14,484 nucleotides of DNA from Chlorobiales bacterium (lineage in GTDB: Bacteria; Bacteroidota; Chlorobiia; Chlorobiales; Chlorobiaceae), in contig JAKSDB010000123.1 of NCBI GenBank assembly GCA_022360415.1, forward strand, positions 1 through 14,484, given 5' to 3'. A program made the translations under genes and the position numbers. This document shows, one piece after another, positions 1 through 7,249 of this stretch; the stretch's first letter is position 1; each line of letters starts with the position of its first letter. The notes under the pieces were generated by a model. That model was not told where the DNA came from. It worked only from the letters and a program-made list of their open reading frames with translations, and searched no databases.

Positions 1-61
1 AAACCCTTGCCACCGAGGTTTTCCTGCGGCCCACTGCATTGATAACCTCTTTCATCGCCAT
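1..61 (-). CDS. rpsI: 30S ribosomal protein S9, N-terminal part (gene runs off the left edge)
   Basis: Only the first 20 codons are visible; the gene continues beyond the left edge. The reverse strand reads MAMKEVINAVGRRKTSVARV, and GRRKTSVARV is the hallmark N-terminal motif of ribosomal protein S9, a component of the small-subunit head whose C-terminal tail reaches the P site. The start could be the ATG at 61 or the in-frame ATG at 55; homologues as I recall them begin near MKEVI/MQEVI, favouring 55, but neither has a clear SD sequence. It lies 5 bp after the rplM stop codon, the usual rplM-rpsI pair, so it is almost certainly co-transcribed and perhaps translationally coupled to L13. Confidence 0.93.
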   Translation of the reverse strand, partial: MAMKEVINAVGRRKTSVARV

Positions 62-66
62 TAGTT

Positions 67-522
67 TTATGATTGGTTAATCTTCATTTCAACAGGACAC
101 TGGGCAGTATGCGGGTGCTCGGGACCTGCATATACCTTGAGCTTCCTGAAAAGCGCTCTTCCGAGGTTATTGTGAGGAAGCATCCCCCACACAGCTTTTT
201 CTATTACCTTTTCAGGATTTTTCCGGAGAAGCTCCTTGACGTTTTCGACCTTGACCCCGCCCGGATAATTTGAATGCGAAAAGTAGGTTTTCTGATCGAT
301 CTTCCTGCCGCTCAAACCGACTTTATCGGCGTTGGTCACAATAACGAAATCACCGGTATCCACATGCGGAGTAAACTGCGGCTTGTGCTTTCCGCGCAGA
401 ATCTTTGCAATTTCACTGGCAAGACGCCCAAGCACCTTACCTTCCGCATCGACGACATACCATTTACGCTCAACCTCACCGGGCCTGGCTGAATATGTCC
501 CGAAACTATTCGTCTTACTCAT
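67..522 (-). CDS. rplM: 50S ribosomal protein L13
   Basis: This encodes 151 residues of L13, an early-assembly protein of the large ribosomal subunit that binds 23S rRNA. Diagnostic segments include KWYVVDAEGKVLGRLAS (about 21-37), the basic RGKHKPQFTPHVDTGDFVIV stretch (about 42-61), SNYPGG, WGMLPHNNLGR and the C-terminal KVYAGPEHPHTAQ. The frame stays open to an ATG at 546, but MSKTNSF at 522 matches the start I recall in green sulfur bacteria, so 522 was chosen. GAGG directly abuts this ATG, which is too close for normal SD use, so the start rests on similarity. The gene leads the rplM-rpsI unit, with rpsI 5 bp downstream, and diverges from der. Confidence 0.97.
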   Translation of the reverse strand: MSKTNSFGTYSARPGEVERKWYVVDAEGKVLGRLASEIAKILRGKHKPQFTPHVDTGDFVIVTNADKVGLSGRKIDQKTYFSHSNYPGGVKVENVKELLRKNPEKVIEKAVWGMLPHNNLGRALFRKLKVYAGPEHPHTAQCPVEMKINQS

Positions 523-567
523 CCTCGTACATTGTTGTTGTAACATTTCCCAAAAAATTTGTCAGGC

Positions 568-596
568 AATGTAATTTATTTCGAATAATTCTACAA
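568..596 (-). promoter_or_regulatory. Possible sigma-70-type promoter for rplM-rpsI
   Basis: On the minus strand there is a TTGTAG (591-596) and a TACATT (568-573) separated by 17 bp. The -10-like box ends 45 bp before the rplM ATG at 522. Spacing and position fit a housekeeping promoter, but both boxes deviate from consensus and the region is AT-rich, so chance similarity is possible. Confidence 0.3.
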
Positions 597-653
597 ACAT
601 TATACCTTGCGGAACCAGCCGGTAATCGGCGAAAGACGGGCTAATAGCCGGTT

Positions 654-688
654 TTTTACTTTTTACTTTTGAATTTTGACTTTTCAAC
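654..688 (+). repeat. Degenerate tandem heptanucleotide repeat abutting the der start
   Basis: Five consecutive 7-bp units can be read: TTTTACT, TTTTACT, TTTGAAT, TTTGACT, TTTCAAC. They end 7 bp before the der ATG at 696. The consensus is close to TTTKAMT, giving a strong strand asymmetry (pyrimidine-rich on the + strand). Similar AT-rich heptad arrays are known from other bacterial genomes, notably the short tandemly repeated repetitive sequences of filamentous cyanobacteria. The array occupies the place where the der ribosome binding site should be. Confidence 0.7.
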
Positions 689-695
689 TCTTGCG

Positions 696-2006
696 ATGAA
701 GCCTCTTGTAGCCCTTGTCGGCAGGCCGAATGTCGGAAAATCAACACTTTTCAACCGCATTACGCGGAGCAAAAGCGCAATTACCGACAGCACTCCCGGA
801 GTGACGAGGGATCGCCATATCGCTCCGGCGGAATGGCTGGGACGTCAGTTCATGGTCATGGACACCGGCGGGTACAGTCATGAAAAAGACGCGATAAGTA
901 CCGCCATGCTTGAACAAACGCTTACTGCCATACACGAAGCGGATGTCATCCTGTTTATGGTTGATGTCAGGTCGGGCCTTGCCTACCTCGACCTCGATAT
1001 GAGCCGGATGCTGAAAAAGAATTTTCAGGACAAGCCCGTCTATCTGGTGGTAAACAAGGCTGAAACCCGGCAGCTTGCTTTCGAAGGGGAAGTGTTCCGC
1101 AAGACAGGGCTTGGTGAACCCCGGTTCATATCAGCGCGTGAAGGAGCCGGCGTGGCAGACCTTCTCGACGAAGTAGCAGCCTCGTTTCCCGAAACGGATG
1201 ATGAAGAAAAAGAAAACGCAATCACAAAGCTGGCGGTCATCGGGCGTCCCAATGTGGGCAAATCGAGTTTTGTCAACGCTCTTCTTGGTACCGACCGGCA
1301 TATTGTCTCGAACATACCGGGAACAACAAGGGATGCCATCGACAGCAGGTTCAGGCGGAGCGGAAAGGACTTCCTATTGATCGACACCGCCGGGCTGCGT
1401 AAACGAACGAAGATCGACAGGGGAATCGAGTTCTACAGTTCGCTACGCACGGAACAGTCCATAGAGAGATGTGATATCGCACTGCTGCTGATCGACGCGG
1501 AAAAGGGGCTTGAAAAGCAGGATATCAGGATTGTACAAATGGCTGTTGAGAAAAACAAAGGCATACTTATTCTTGTCAACAAATGGGACCTTGTCGAGAA
1601 AGATTCGAAAACAAGCAAAAAGTACAGCGACAGAATCCATGACCAGATCGGCAACCTTTCCTGGATTCCTGTACACTTCGTCTCCGCACTGACCAGAAAG
1701 AACCTTTACAAGGCTATTGATACCGCTTACGAGATATCCCTCAACCGTCAAAGGAAAATCAGTACAAGCGAGCTCAACAGGTTCCTGCAGGAGCTGCTTT
1801 CGGAAACCCCGCCCTCCTCAAAGTCAGGTCGTGAGCTGAAAATAAAATATATGACCCAGATAGGCGCGCCCTACCCGGTTTTTGTTTTTTTCTGTAACAA
1901 TCCCGAGCTTGTCCTCAGCAATTATAAAAGATTTCTTGAGAAACGCCTCCGGCAGGCATTCGGTTTTACCGGAGTCCCGCTGTCATTGCGATATAAAAGC
2001 AAGTAA
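696..2006 (+). CDS. der: Ribosome-assembly GTPase Der (EngA)
   Basis: This is a 436-residue double-GTPase that acts in late 50S subunit maturation. The first G domain has P-loop GRPNVGKS (9-16), DTGG (56-59) and NKAE (120-123). The second has GRPNVGKS (183-190), DTAG (230-233) and NKWD (295-298). A KH-like C-terminal domain follows (about 354-436), ending LSLRYKSK. Length and order are standard for the family. The frame is open to a TTG at 669, but the family start MKPLVALVGRPNVGKS points to the ATG at 696. No SD is visible; a T-rich heptad repeat sits immediately upstream. mrp follows 48 bp downstream on the same strand and may be co-transcribed. Confidence 0.97.
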   Translation: MKPLVALVGRPNVGKSTLFNRITRSKSAITDSTPGVTRDRHIAPAEWLGRQFMVMDTGGYSHEKDAISTAMLEQTLTAIHEADVILFMVDVRSGLAYLDLDMSRMLKKNFQDKPVYLVVNKAETRQLAFEGEVFRKTGLGEPRFISAREGAGVADLLDEVAASFPETDDEEKENAITKLAVIGRPNVGKSSFVNALLGTDRHIVSNIPGTTRDAIDSRFRRSGKDFLLIDTAGLRKRTKIDRGIEFYSSLRTEQSIERCDIALLLIDAEKGLEKQDIRIVQMAVEKNKGILILVNKWDLVEKDSKTSKKYSDRIHDQIGNLSWIPVHFVSALTRKNLYKAIDTAYEISLNRQRKISTSELNRFLQELLSETPPSSKSGRELKIKYMTQIGAPYPVFVFFCNNPELVLSNYKRFLEKRLRQAFGFTGVPLSLRYKSK

Positions 2007-2054
2007 GTCACCAGTGCTTATTGTACTTTCCACAACCTTACAAATCATTACGAA

Positions 2055-3140
2055 ATGCCAGCAATCAGCGAGAAGCAGATACTCGAAGCGCTTGAAAACG
2101 TCATGGACCCCGACCTGAACAAGGACCTGGTTTCTCTTAATATGATCAGGGACATACGCATCGACGAAAACAATAACATATCTTTCAGCATCGAGCTTAC
2201 CACACCGGCCTGTCCGATGAAGGAACATTTCCGAACCGCGTGTACTTCCGTCATCCGTGAGAGACTGCCTGAAGCTGGCGATATCACCGTCAACCTTCCT
2301 GCCAGGGTCACTTCCGGCAGAAGCTGTGGTCATTCCGAAGAAAAAACCAACCCGTTGCCCGACGTCAAAAACATCATTGCTGTCGGTTCGGGCAAGGGAG
2401 GAGTCGGTAAATCCACAATAGCCGTAAACCTTGCGGTAAGTCTCGCAAAAAACGGTGCGAAAGTCGGACTGATCGATGCAGACCTCTACGGCCCGAGCAT
2501 CCCGACAATGTTCGGGCTTGAAAACAAGCGTCCGGAAATAGTTAACAAAACCATCGTACCAATTGAAAAATACGGCGTAAAGCTCATGTCGGTCGGTTTC
2601 CTGATCGAAAGCGACAATCCCGTTATCTGGCGGGGACCGATGGCCTCTTCGGCCATAAAACAGTTTGTTACGGATGTTGACTGGGGAGAGCTTGACTACC
2701 TTGTTTTTGACCTGCCGCCCGGCACAGGCGATATTCAACTGACGCTTGTCCAGACGCTCCCGTTCAGCGGAGCGGTTATTGTCACAACCCCCCAGGATGT
2801 TGCTCTTGCCGACGTCGCAAAAGCAGTCACCATGTTCAGAAAGGTGGATGTAGCCTTGCTTGGTCTTATTGAAAACATGAGCTTCTACCTCCTGCCTGAC
2901 GGCACAAAAGATTATATCTTCGGCAAGGGAGGTGGAGAAAAGTTAGCCAAAGCCCAAGGCATGACACTGCTTGGCTCCATACCAATCGGCAGCATTGTCA
3001 GGGAGGGAGGAGACAGTGGTAAACCTGTCGTTATCGAATCGCCCGGCGGCGAGGCGGCAAGGGCAATTGAATCGTCAGCCTGTGAGGTTGCCAGGCAAAT
3101 ATCCATACGCAATGCTGCCGCGTGCGCACACCGAAATTAA
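2055..3140 (+). CDS. mrp: Mrp/NBP35-family Fe-S cluster carrier ATPase (ApbC-like)
   Basis: This 361-residue cytosolic P-loop ATPase is thought to carry and deliver Fe-S clusters. Residues 1-85 form a MIP18/DUF59 domain containing the conserved TTPACPM (C53). A linker of about 86-104 leads to the ATPase, with deviant Walker A GSGKGGVGKS (111-120), DADLYGPS (141-148), IWRGPM, and FDLPPGTGD. The CxxC that most Mrp proteins carry after ENMS is absent: the stretch reads ENMSFYLLPDGTKDYIFG (283-300), with Leu290 and Gly293 where the cysteines would be. As I recall, this variant is typical of the Bacteroidetes/Chlorobi branch. Remaining cysteines are C53, C63, C91, C343 and C357. No SD precedes the ATG. 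It converges on an Nfu-type gene 10 bp away. Confidence 0.95.
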   Translation: MPAISEKQILEALENVMDPDLNKDLVSLNMIRDIRIDENNNISFSIELTTPACPMKEHFRTACTSVIRERLPEAGDITVNLPARVTSGRSCGHSEEKTNPLPDVKNIIAVGSGKGGVGKSTIAVNLAVSLAKNGAKVGLIDADLYGPSIPTMFGLENKRPEIVNKTIVPIEKYGVKLMSVGFLIESDNPVIWRGPMASSAIKQFVTDVDWGELDYLVFDLPPGTGDIQLTLVQTLPFSGAVIVTTPQDVALADVAKAVTMFRKVDVALLGLIENMSFYLLPDGTKDYIFGKGGGEKLAKAQGMTLLGSIPIGSIVREGGDSGKPVVIESPGGEAARAIESSACEVARQISIRNAAACAHRN

Positions 3141-3150
3141 GTCAAATATT

Positions 3151-3411
3151 TTATACCGACTCCACCCTTGCAACTTCCGGAATAGCTCTTTTGACAGCTT
3201 GCTCCACTCCTGCGCGAAGCGTGAGAGTGCTCATCGGGCAGGAGCCACAAGCACCAAGCAGCTTGACATCGACAACCATATCTTTTGTAATACCGACAAG
3301 CTGACAGTCCCCACCGTCAGCCTGAAGGTAGGGACGTACATCTTCGAGTGCTTTGATGACCTTGTCATAAAGCGGATCCGTATCAGGCAGGTAATCCTTA
3401 GTGGTGTTCAT
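3151..3411 (-). CDS. NifU-like C-terminal domain (Nfu) Fe-S scaffold/carrier
   Basis: This small protein of 86 residues consists almost entirely of a NifU C-terminal (Nfu) domain. The pattern VIKALEDVRPYLQADGGDC, then VDVKLLGACGSCPMSTLTLRAGVE, is characteristic. The C55-x-x-C58 pair (CGSC) bridges a [4Fe-4S] cluster between two subunits in characterised Nfu proteins. The reading frame extends up to 3453, but the upstream part (rich in rare-looking residues and overlapping a hairpin) is not family-like, so the ATG at 3411 was chosen; its SD is weak (AAG). It converges with mrp across 10 bp, grouping two Fe-S-handling genes, and sits downstream of ftsK on the same strand, probably separated from it by a terminator-like hairpin. 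Confidence 0.93.
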   Translation of the reverse strand: MNTTKDYLPDTDPLYDKVIKALEDVRPYLQADGGDCQLVGITKDMVVDVKLLGACGSCPMSTLTLRAGVEQAVKRAIPEVARVESV

Positions 3412-3430
3412 AATACTTGTTTTTATGTAC

Positions 3431-3456
3431 GAAAAAATTCGCGGGTGCAGCACCGC
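3431..3456 (-). terminator. Terminator-like hairpin after ftsK, upstream of the Nfu gene
   Basis: Read on the minus strand, a GC-rich imperfect hairpin (GCGGTGCTGCACCCGC, 3456-3441, with one bulged base) is followed by GAA and six T residues (3437-3432). This is the shape of an intrinsic terminator for the gcvT-ftsK unit, 70 bp beyond the ftsK stop. It is only 20 bp from the Nfu start, so the Nfu promoter would have to overlap it, or it could work as an attenuator. The loop is very small, so the assignment is tentative. Confidence 0.4.
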
Positions 3457-3526
3457 ATGACCTAATATGAAATGTCACGGGCAAAAAACAAAATGCTTTT
3501 CCTAAATCGGATGACGGTCGAAACCT

Positions 3527-5827
3527 TCAATCAGGATTTCTCAAAAGCAGATCGAGCGCGTCGTGGCTTTCAACCAAAACCTCCCGAGCCTTGCTTCCGT
3601 CCGCAGGTCCAACAATACCTGAGGCTTCCAGCTGGTCCATAATCCTCGCTGCCCTGCTGAAACCCAGCTTGAGGCGGCGCTGCAACAGTGAAACACTTCC
3701 CTGCTGGTGCATGACTACCAGATGCGCTGCTTCTTCAAACATGGAGTCTCTTCCTTCTTTTTCCTGAAATCCACCGTTTTGTGCACTGCTGCCCTTCTCC
3801 CTTATATCAGGCCTGGGCAGGTAATAAAAGCTTTTCAAGCCATCCTGTTTTCCGATAAACGAGGTAATGGATTCCACTTCTCCCGAAGAGATATACGGAC
3901 ACTGAATGCGCTCAGGTTTGGGCTGGGAGGTTGGCTGGTAAAGCATATCGCCGTTTCCGAGAAGCTGCTCTGCACCCGACCCGTCAAGTATGGTTCGGGA
4001 ATCAACCTTGCTTGCGACCTGAAAAGCGATCCTCGCCGGAAAGTTTGCCTTGATGACGCCTGTTATGATATCCACTGAGGGTCGTTGTGTCGCTACGATA
4101 AGATGAATGCCAACCGCCCTTGAGAGCTGAGCAAGCCGGGTAATGGGCTCCTCGACATCCCTGCCGGCGATAATCATGAGATCGGCCAGTTCATCGACAA
4201 CCACAACGAGATAGGGCAGCGCTTCACCGGGCAGGCGCCGGTTGAAATCGGCAATGTTTCTTACCCCGGCCTTTTCAAGCTGTTCATAGCGCTGCTCCAT
4301 CTCTTTTTCTACCGATCTCAACGCATAAACAGCTTTTGCAGAATCGGTAATGATCTGCTCGTCAAGACCGTCAAACTTGACGAGAAAATGGTTTTTCAGA
4401 TTCTGGTAATGCAGCAGCTCGACACGTTTAGGATCGATGAGCACGAATTTAACCATATCAGGACTGCATGTATACAGAAGACTGGTAAGCATGACATTGA
4501 TCGCGACGGATTTTCCTGCACCTGTTGCCCCTGCAATCAACAGATGGGGCATGGTTGCAAGATCGTCCAGATATACTTCGTTAGCAATGGTCTTCCCCAG
4601 TACCACAGGAAGAGCCATTCGGTTGTTTTTGAACTTTTCCACCTGCAGCACCGAACGCATCCACACTGCCCGCGGTTTTCCATGAGGAATCTCGACACCG
4701 ACCGCATTCTTGCCGGGAATAGGGGCAATAATACGGATGCCCCTTGCCGCCATGGCCATGGCAAGATCGTTCTCCAGCGAAGTCACCCTGCTCACCTTGA
4801 CGTCAGGGGCAAGCTCCAGCTCGAAAAGAGTCACCCTCGGGCCGACGGTAGCGGAAATACGTACAACTTCTATTTTGTAAATGCGCAGCTTTTCCAGGAG
4901 CCTGTTCTTACTTTCCTCAAGGAGTTTTTCATCAACATACTCATCGTCCTCCCGTGTATGCCGAAGCAGATCGACCGAAGGAAAACGATAAGCAACTCTG
5001 TCTTTCGTCCTTACCTTGAGTCTGCGCTTGTCGAGATCCGCTTCTTTCTCATGAACCCCCTCACGAATGGTTATTTCCGGCTCATCGTCAAGTGGAGCTG
5101 GTGAACCGGCGTATGGCGGCTTTTCCTCATCCGGTTTTTCTGCATCTCCATCAGCAGGAGTTTCAGGAGGAAAAGGCAACCCCAACAACGGTTCTTCCGG
5201 TTCCGGTTTCGTTTCCCGGATTTTTTTCTGCATGAAAGAAACTATCCGCACCCCGAGATTTCCGACACCCGTGACAGCGGAACGAATTTGTTCAGCCGGA
5301 TTCTCGACCAGAATCCTTACCGCAGAAAAAACCGCTGCAAGCCCAAGGGCTCCAAGCAGAACCCATGCTCCGGTATAACCGATTGCCGTCGAAAGAAACG
5401 CTGCCAGCATCCGTCCGACCGCGCCGGACATGACATCACCGAAAGGAGCGGTGGTCAACCCGAACATGGTGGCAACAGCAAGGGAAATAAAAACTGCATA
5501 GAGCGTAAACAACAGAGGGGGCTTGAGGCTCTTGTCACGCAAAAGAGACCATCCCCAGAATATGAAGGCCAAACCGGGCACAATCGAAACATAGCCAAGA
5601 AAAGACCGTATAAAGAGCTCGGCCATGCGTGCCCCGAAGATACCGAAAGGATTGTGCAGCTCTGAAACAGCTTCCATGGCGTTACGACCGAAAATCTCAT
5701 ACCACTTCAAGGCGGCAAGAGCGATTTTGTCGTCCTGATGATAGAACAGCAGCGCCCCGATATAAAAAAAGGCAATAATGCAGAGTACAATCCCTGCAAT
5801 CTCTTTTTTCAGCTTGTCCCTGTTCAT
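3527..5827 (-). CDS. ftsK: DNA translocase FtsK/SpoIIIE
   Basis: This 766-residue membrane-anchored dsDNA translocase acts at the division septum, clearing chromosomes and helping dimer resolution. The N-terminus has about four membrane segments (roughly 11-28, 77-97, 104-125 and 140-170), followed by a short Pro/Glu-rich linker (205-260) rather than the very long linker of E. coli FtsK. The motor carries Walker A GATGAGKS (433-440) and Walker B VVVVDELADL (541-550), plus the family motifs LIDPKRVELLHY, RLAQLSRAVGIHLIVATQRPS and FPARIAFQVASKVDSRTILD. A gamma winged-helix (about 695-755) ends the protein and would read KOPS-like sequences. The frame could start at a TTG at 5905 inside gcvT; the ATG at 5827, preceded by AGGCGG, is preferred. 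It follows gcvT by 61 bp and is probably co-transcribed with it. Confidence 0.97.
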   Translation of the reverse strand: MNRDKLKKEIAGIVLCIIAFFYIGALLFYHQDDKIALAALKWYEIFGRNAMEAVSELHNPFGIFGARMAELFIRSFLGYVSIVPGLAFIFWGWSLLRDKSLKPPLLFTLYAVFISLAVATMFGLTTAPFGDVMSGAVGRMLAAFLSTAIGYTGAWVLLGALGLAAVFSAVRILVENPAEQIRSAVTGVGNLGVRIVSFMQKKIRETKPEPEEPLLGLPFPPETPADGDAEKPDEEKPPYAGSPAPLDDEPEITIREGVHEKEADLDKRRLKVRTKDRVAYRFPSVDLLRHTREDDEYVDEKLLEESKNRLLEKLRIYKIEVVRISATVGPRVTLFELELAPDVKVSRVTSLENDLAMAMAARGIRIIAPIPGKNAVGVEIPHGKPRAVWMRSVLQVEKFKNNRMALPVVLGKTIANEVYLDDLATMPHLLIAGATGAGKSVAINVMLTSLLYTCSPDMVKFVLIDPKRVELLHYQNLKNHFLVKFDGLDEQIITDSAKAVYALRSVEKEMEQRYEQLEKAGVRNIADFNRRLPGEALPYLVVVVDELADLMIIAGRDVEEPITRLAQLSRAVGIHLIVATQRPSVDIITGVIKANFPARIAFQVASKVDSRTILDGSGAEQLLGNGDMLYQPTSQPKPERIQCPYISSGEVESITSFIGKQDGLKSFYYLPRPDIREKGSSAQNGGFQEKEGRDSMFEEAAHLVVMHQQGSVSLLQRRLKLGFSRAARIMDQLEASGIVGPADGSKAREVLVESHDALDLLLRNPD

Positions 5828-5888
5828 GTAATTATTCCGCCTGAGATCGTCATTCGTTGTTCGATTTGAAAGCCGGACAGCTTTTTTC

Positions 5889-6980
5889 TCATCCCTGCTT
5901 GACAAATGGCAGTCTGACTACTTTGCCGCGATACCTTTTATTCCTGACTTCCATAAAAACAGCGGTACCTGTTTCCATGGCGGAGCGAAGAACATCCGCT
6001 GTACCTATCGGTTTCTGCAATGTAGGAGACATGGTTCCGCTGCAAACCTTTCCGATTTCCTTACCGGAAGCGTCATAAAGCGTGTACCCCTGGCGCGGAA
6101 TAGCGCGCTCCTCCATAACAAATCCCACAATGGTACGCCTTGGGCGGCGATCGGCTTCAATGCACGCTTCCCTCCCGATGAAATCACCCTTGTCAAGCTT
6201 TGTCACCCATTTAAGCCGTGTTTCGACCGGGTTGGTCTTATGATTTATCTCATGCCCATAGAGGGGATATCCCATTTCGAGCCGAAGCGTATCTCTTGCC
6301 CCTAACCCTGCCGGCATAATACCGAACCCGCTGCCTTCCGTCATAATGGCTTTCCACAAGTCCAGGGCCTGCTCATTGGGCAGAGAAATTTCAACACCTT
6401 TTTCTCCGGTGTATCCGGTACAGGCGATCATGACTTCCGTACCCTGAAAACCTGTCTTGAGAAACTGAAAGGACGAGAGCTGCTCACAGACGGACGAAGA
6501 AAACACCCGCTGCAGAATATGCATCGATTTGGGCCCCTGCAGGGCTATCAGTGAGAGCCTTTCAGTATGGTTTTCGATTGAAACACCCTCAAACTCCTGC
6601 ATATGCTTTTCGATCCACTCGAAATCCTTCTCCATGTTGCTCGCGTTGACTACGAGAAACCATGTTTCATGGTCGATCCTGTAAATAATAAGGTCATCGA
6701 CAATACCGCCTTCAGGATAAAGCATCAAGGTGTATTGTGCCTGTTGGTTTTTCAGGGATGCTGCGTCATTTGTCGTCATGAACTGAAGAAACTCCAGGGA
6801 GCGTGAACCTTTTACATAAAAGTTACCCATATGGGATACATCGAAAAGGCCCGCTGAAGCACGAACGCCTTTATGCTCCGCGATAATCCCGGAATACTGA
6901 ACCGGCATGAGGTAACCGCAGAAATCTGTCATTTTGGCTCCTGCCTCCTCGTGCCACGAGTATAACGCGGTTTTTTTCAT
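5889..6980 (-). CDS. gcvT: Aminomethyltransferase, glycine cleavage system T protein
   Basis: This 363-residue protein is the T component of the glycine cleavage system. It moves the aminomethyl group from the H-protein lipoyl arm to tetrahydrofolate, releasing ammonia and forming methylene-THF. The N-terminus KTALYSWHEEAGAKMTDFCGYLMPVQY, the LFDVSHMGNF segment (45-54), the GGIVDDL motif (91-97; Asp96 aligns with the catalytic Asp of E. coli GcvT), the GYTGEKGVEI motif and the GLGARDTLRLEMGYPLYGHE motif are all family signatures. Length is normal. A GAAG sits 6 bp before the ATG. Other gcv genes are not in the window, so the cleavage complex must be encoded elsewhere. ftsK follows on the same strand. 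Confidence 0.96.
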   Translation of the reverse strand: MKKTALYSWHEEAGAKMTDFCGYLMPVQYSGIIAEHKGVRASAGLFDVSHMGNFYVKGSRSLEFLQFMTTNDAASLKNQQAQYTLMLYPEGGIVDDLIIYRIDHETWFLVVNASNMEKDFEWIEKHMQEFEGVSIENHTERLSLIALQGPKSMHILQRVFSSSVCEQLSSFQFLKTGFQGTEVMIACTGYTGEKGVEISLPNEQALDLWKAIMTEGSGFGIMPAGLGARDTLRLEMGYPLYGHEINHKTNPVETRLKWVTKLDKGDFIGREACIEADRRPRRTIVGFVMEERAIPRQGYTLYDASGKEIGKVCSGTMSPTLQKPIGTADVLRSAMETGTAVFMEVRNKRYRGKVVRLPFVKQG

Positions 6981-7030
6981 AACTCTTCAGGCTTACTTCT
7001 TTTGCTGTGAACAACCGCCCCATCTTCATA

Positions 7031-7060
7031 TTGTGGACGCTGTTTTTCCGCAAGTAATAT
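7031..7060 (+). promoter_or_regulatory. Possible promoter for the small ORF at 7125
   Basis: TTGTGG (7031-7036) and TAATAT (7055-7060) are 18 bp apart in an AT-rich patch about 65 bp upstream of the small ORF. It is a reasonable sigma-70 match by eye, but the same patch must also contain the gcvT promoter on the other strand, and no start site can be read from sequence alone. Confidence 0.25.
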
Positions 7061-7124
7061 AACAATATAGAATTCCGGGAAATAAACCTGTGGAATCAAT
7101 CTCAACAGTCCGGACAAGGCAGGC

Positions 7125-7235
7125 TTGTCAGATCAGGAAAAGCCCATCTGTCCGATGGAAACAGGGGACTTTCTGGCAGGAGGTCTTGCAGCAGGTTCTG
7201 TCCATTTCTTCCATGACAGGAAAATACTCAAATGA
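7125..7235 (+). CDS. Candidate small membrane-like protein, 36 aa, TTG start
   Basis: I do not recognise this ORF. It lies in the 269 bp gap between gcvT and the CARDB gene, on the opposite strand to both. Reading from a TTG at 7125 with AAGG six bases upstream, it encodes SDQEKPICPMETG followed by the hydrophobic stretch DFLAGGLAAGSVHFF and the basic tail HDRKILK, then TGA. An in-frame ATG exists at 7155, giving 26 residues. The codons have the G/C-ending preference of its neighbours, and the layout (polar N-terminus, one short apolar helix, positively charged C-terminus) is what a small membrane protein would show. It could equally be a decayed gene end or chance. A GTG-started ORF at 7090-7272 overlaps in another frame and looks less protein-like. 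Confidence 0.35.
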   Translation: MSDQEKPICPMETGDFLAGGLAAGSVHFFHDRKILK

Positions 7236-7249
7236 GAAGCTGCCCGTTT

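Noticed and set aside
1983..2738. 251-codon minus-strand ORF over the first half of mrp
   Set aside because: It is antisense to unmistakable Mrp motifs and has no protein-family features.
4388..5104. 238-codon + strand ORF inside ftsK
   Set aside because: Antisense shadow rich in His/Arg/Cys; the ftsK frame carries all motor motifs here.
5828..5905. TTG start of ftsK inside gcvT, adding 26 residues
   Set aside because: The extension is polar and unlike FtsK starts; the ATG at 5827 has an AGGCGG upstream and begins right before the first membrane helix.
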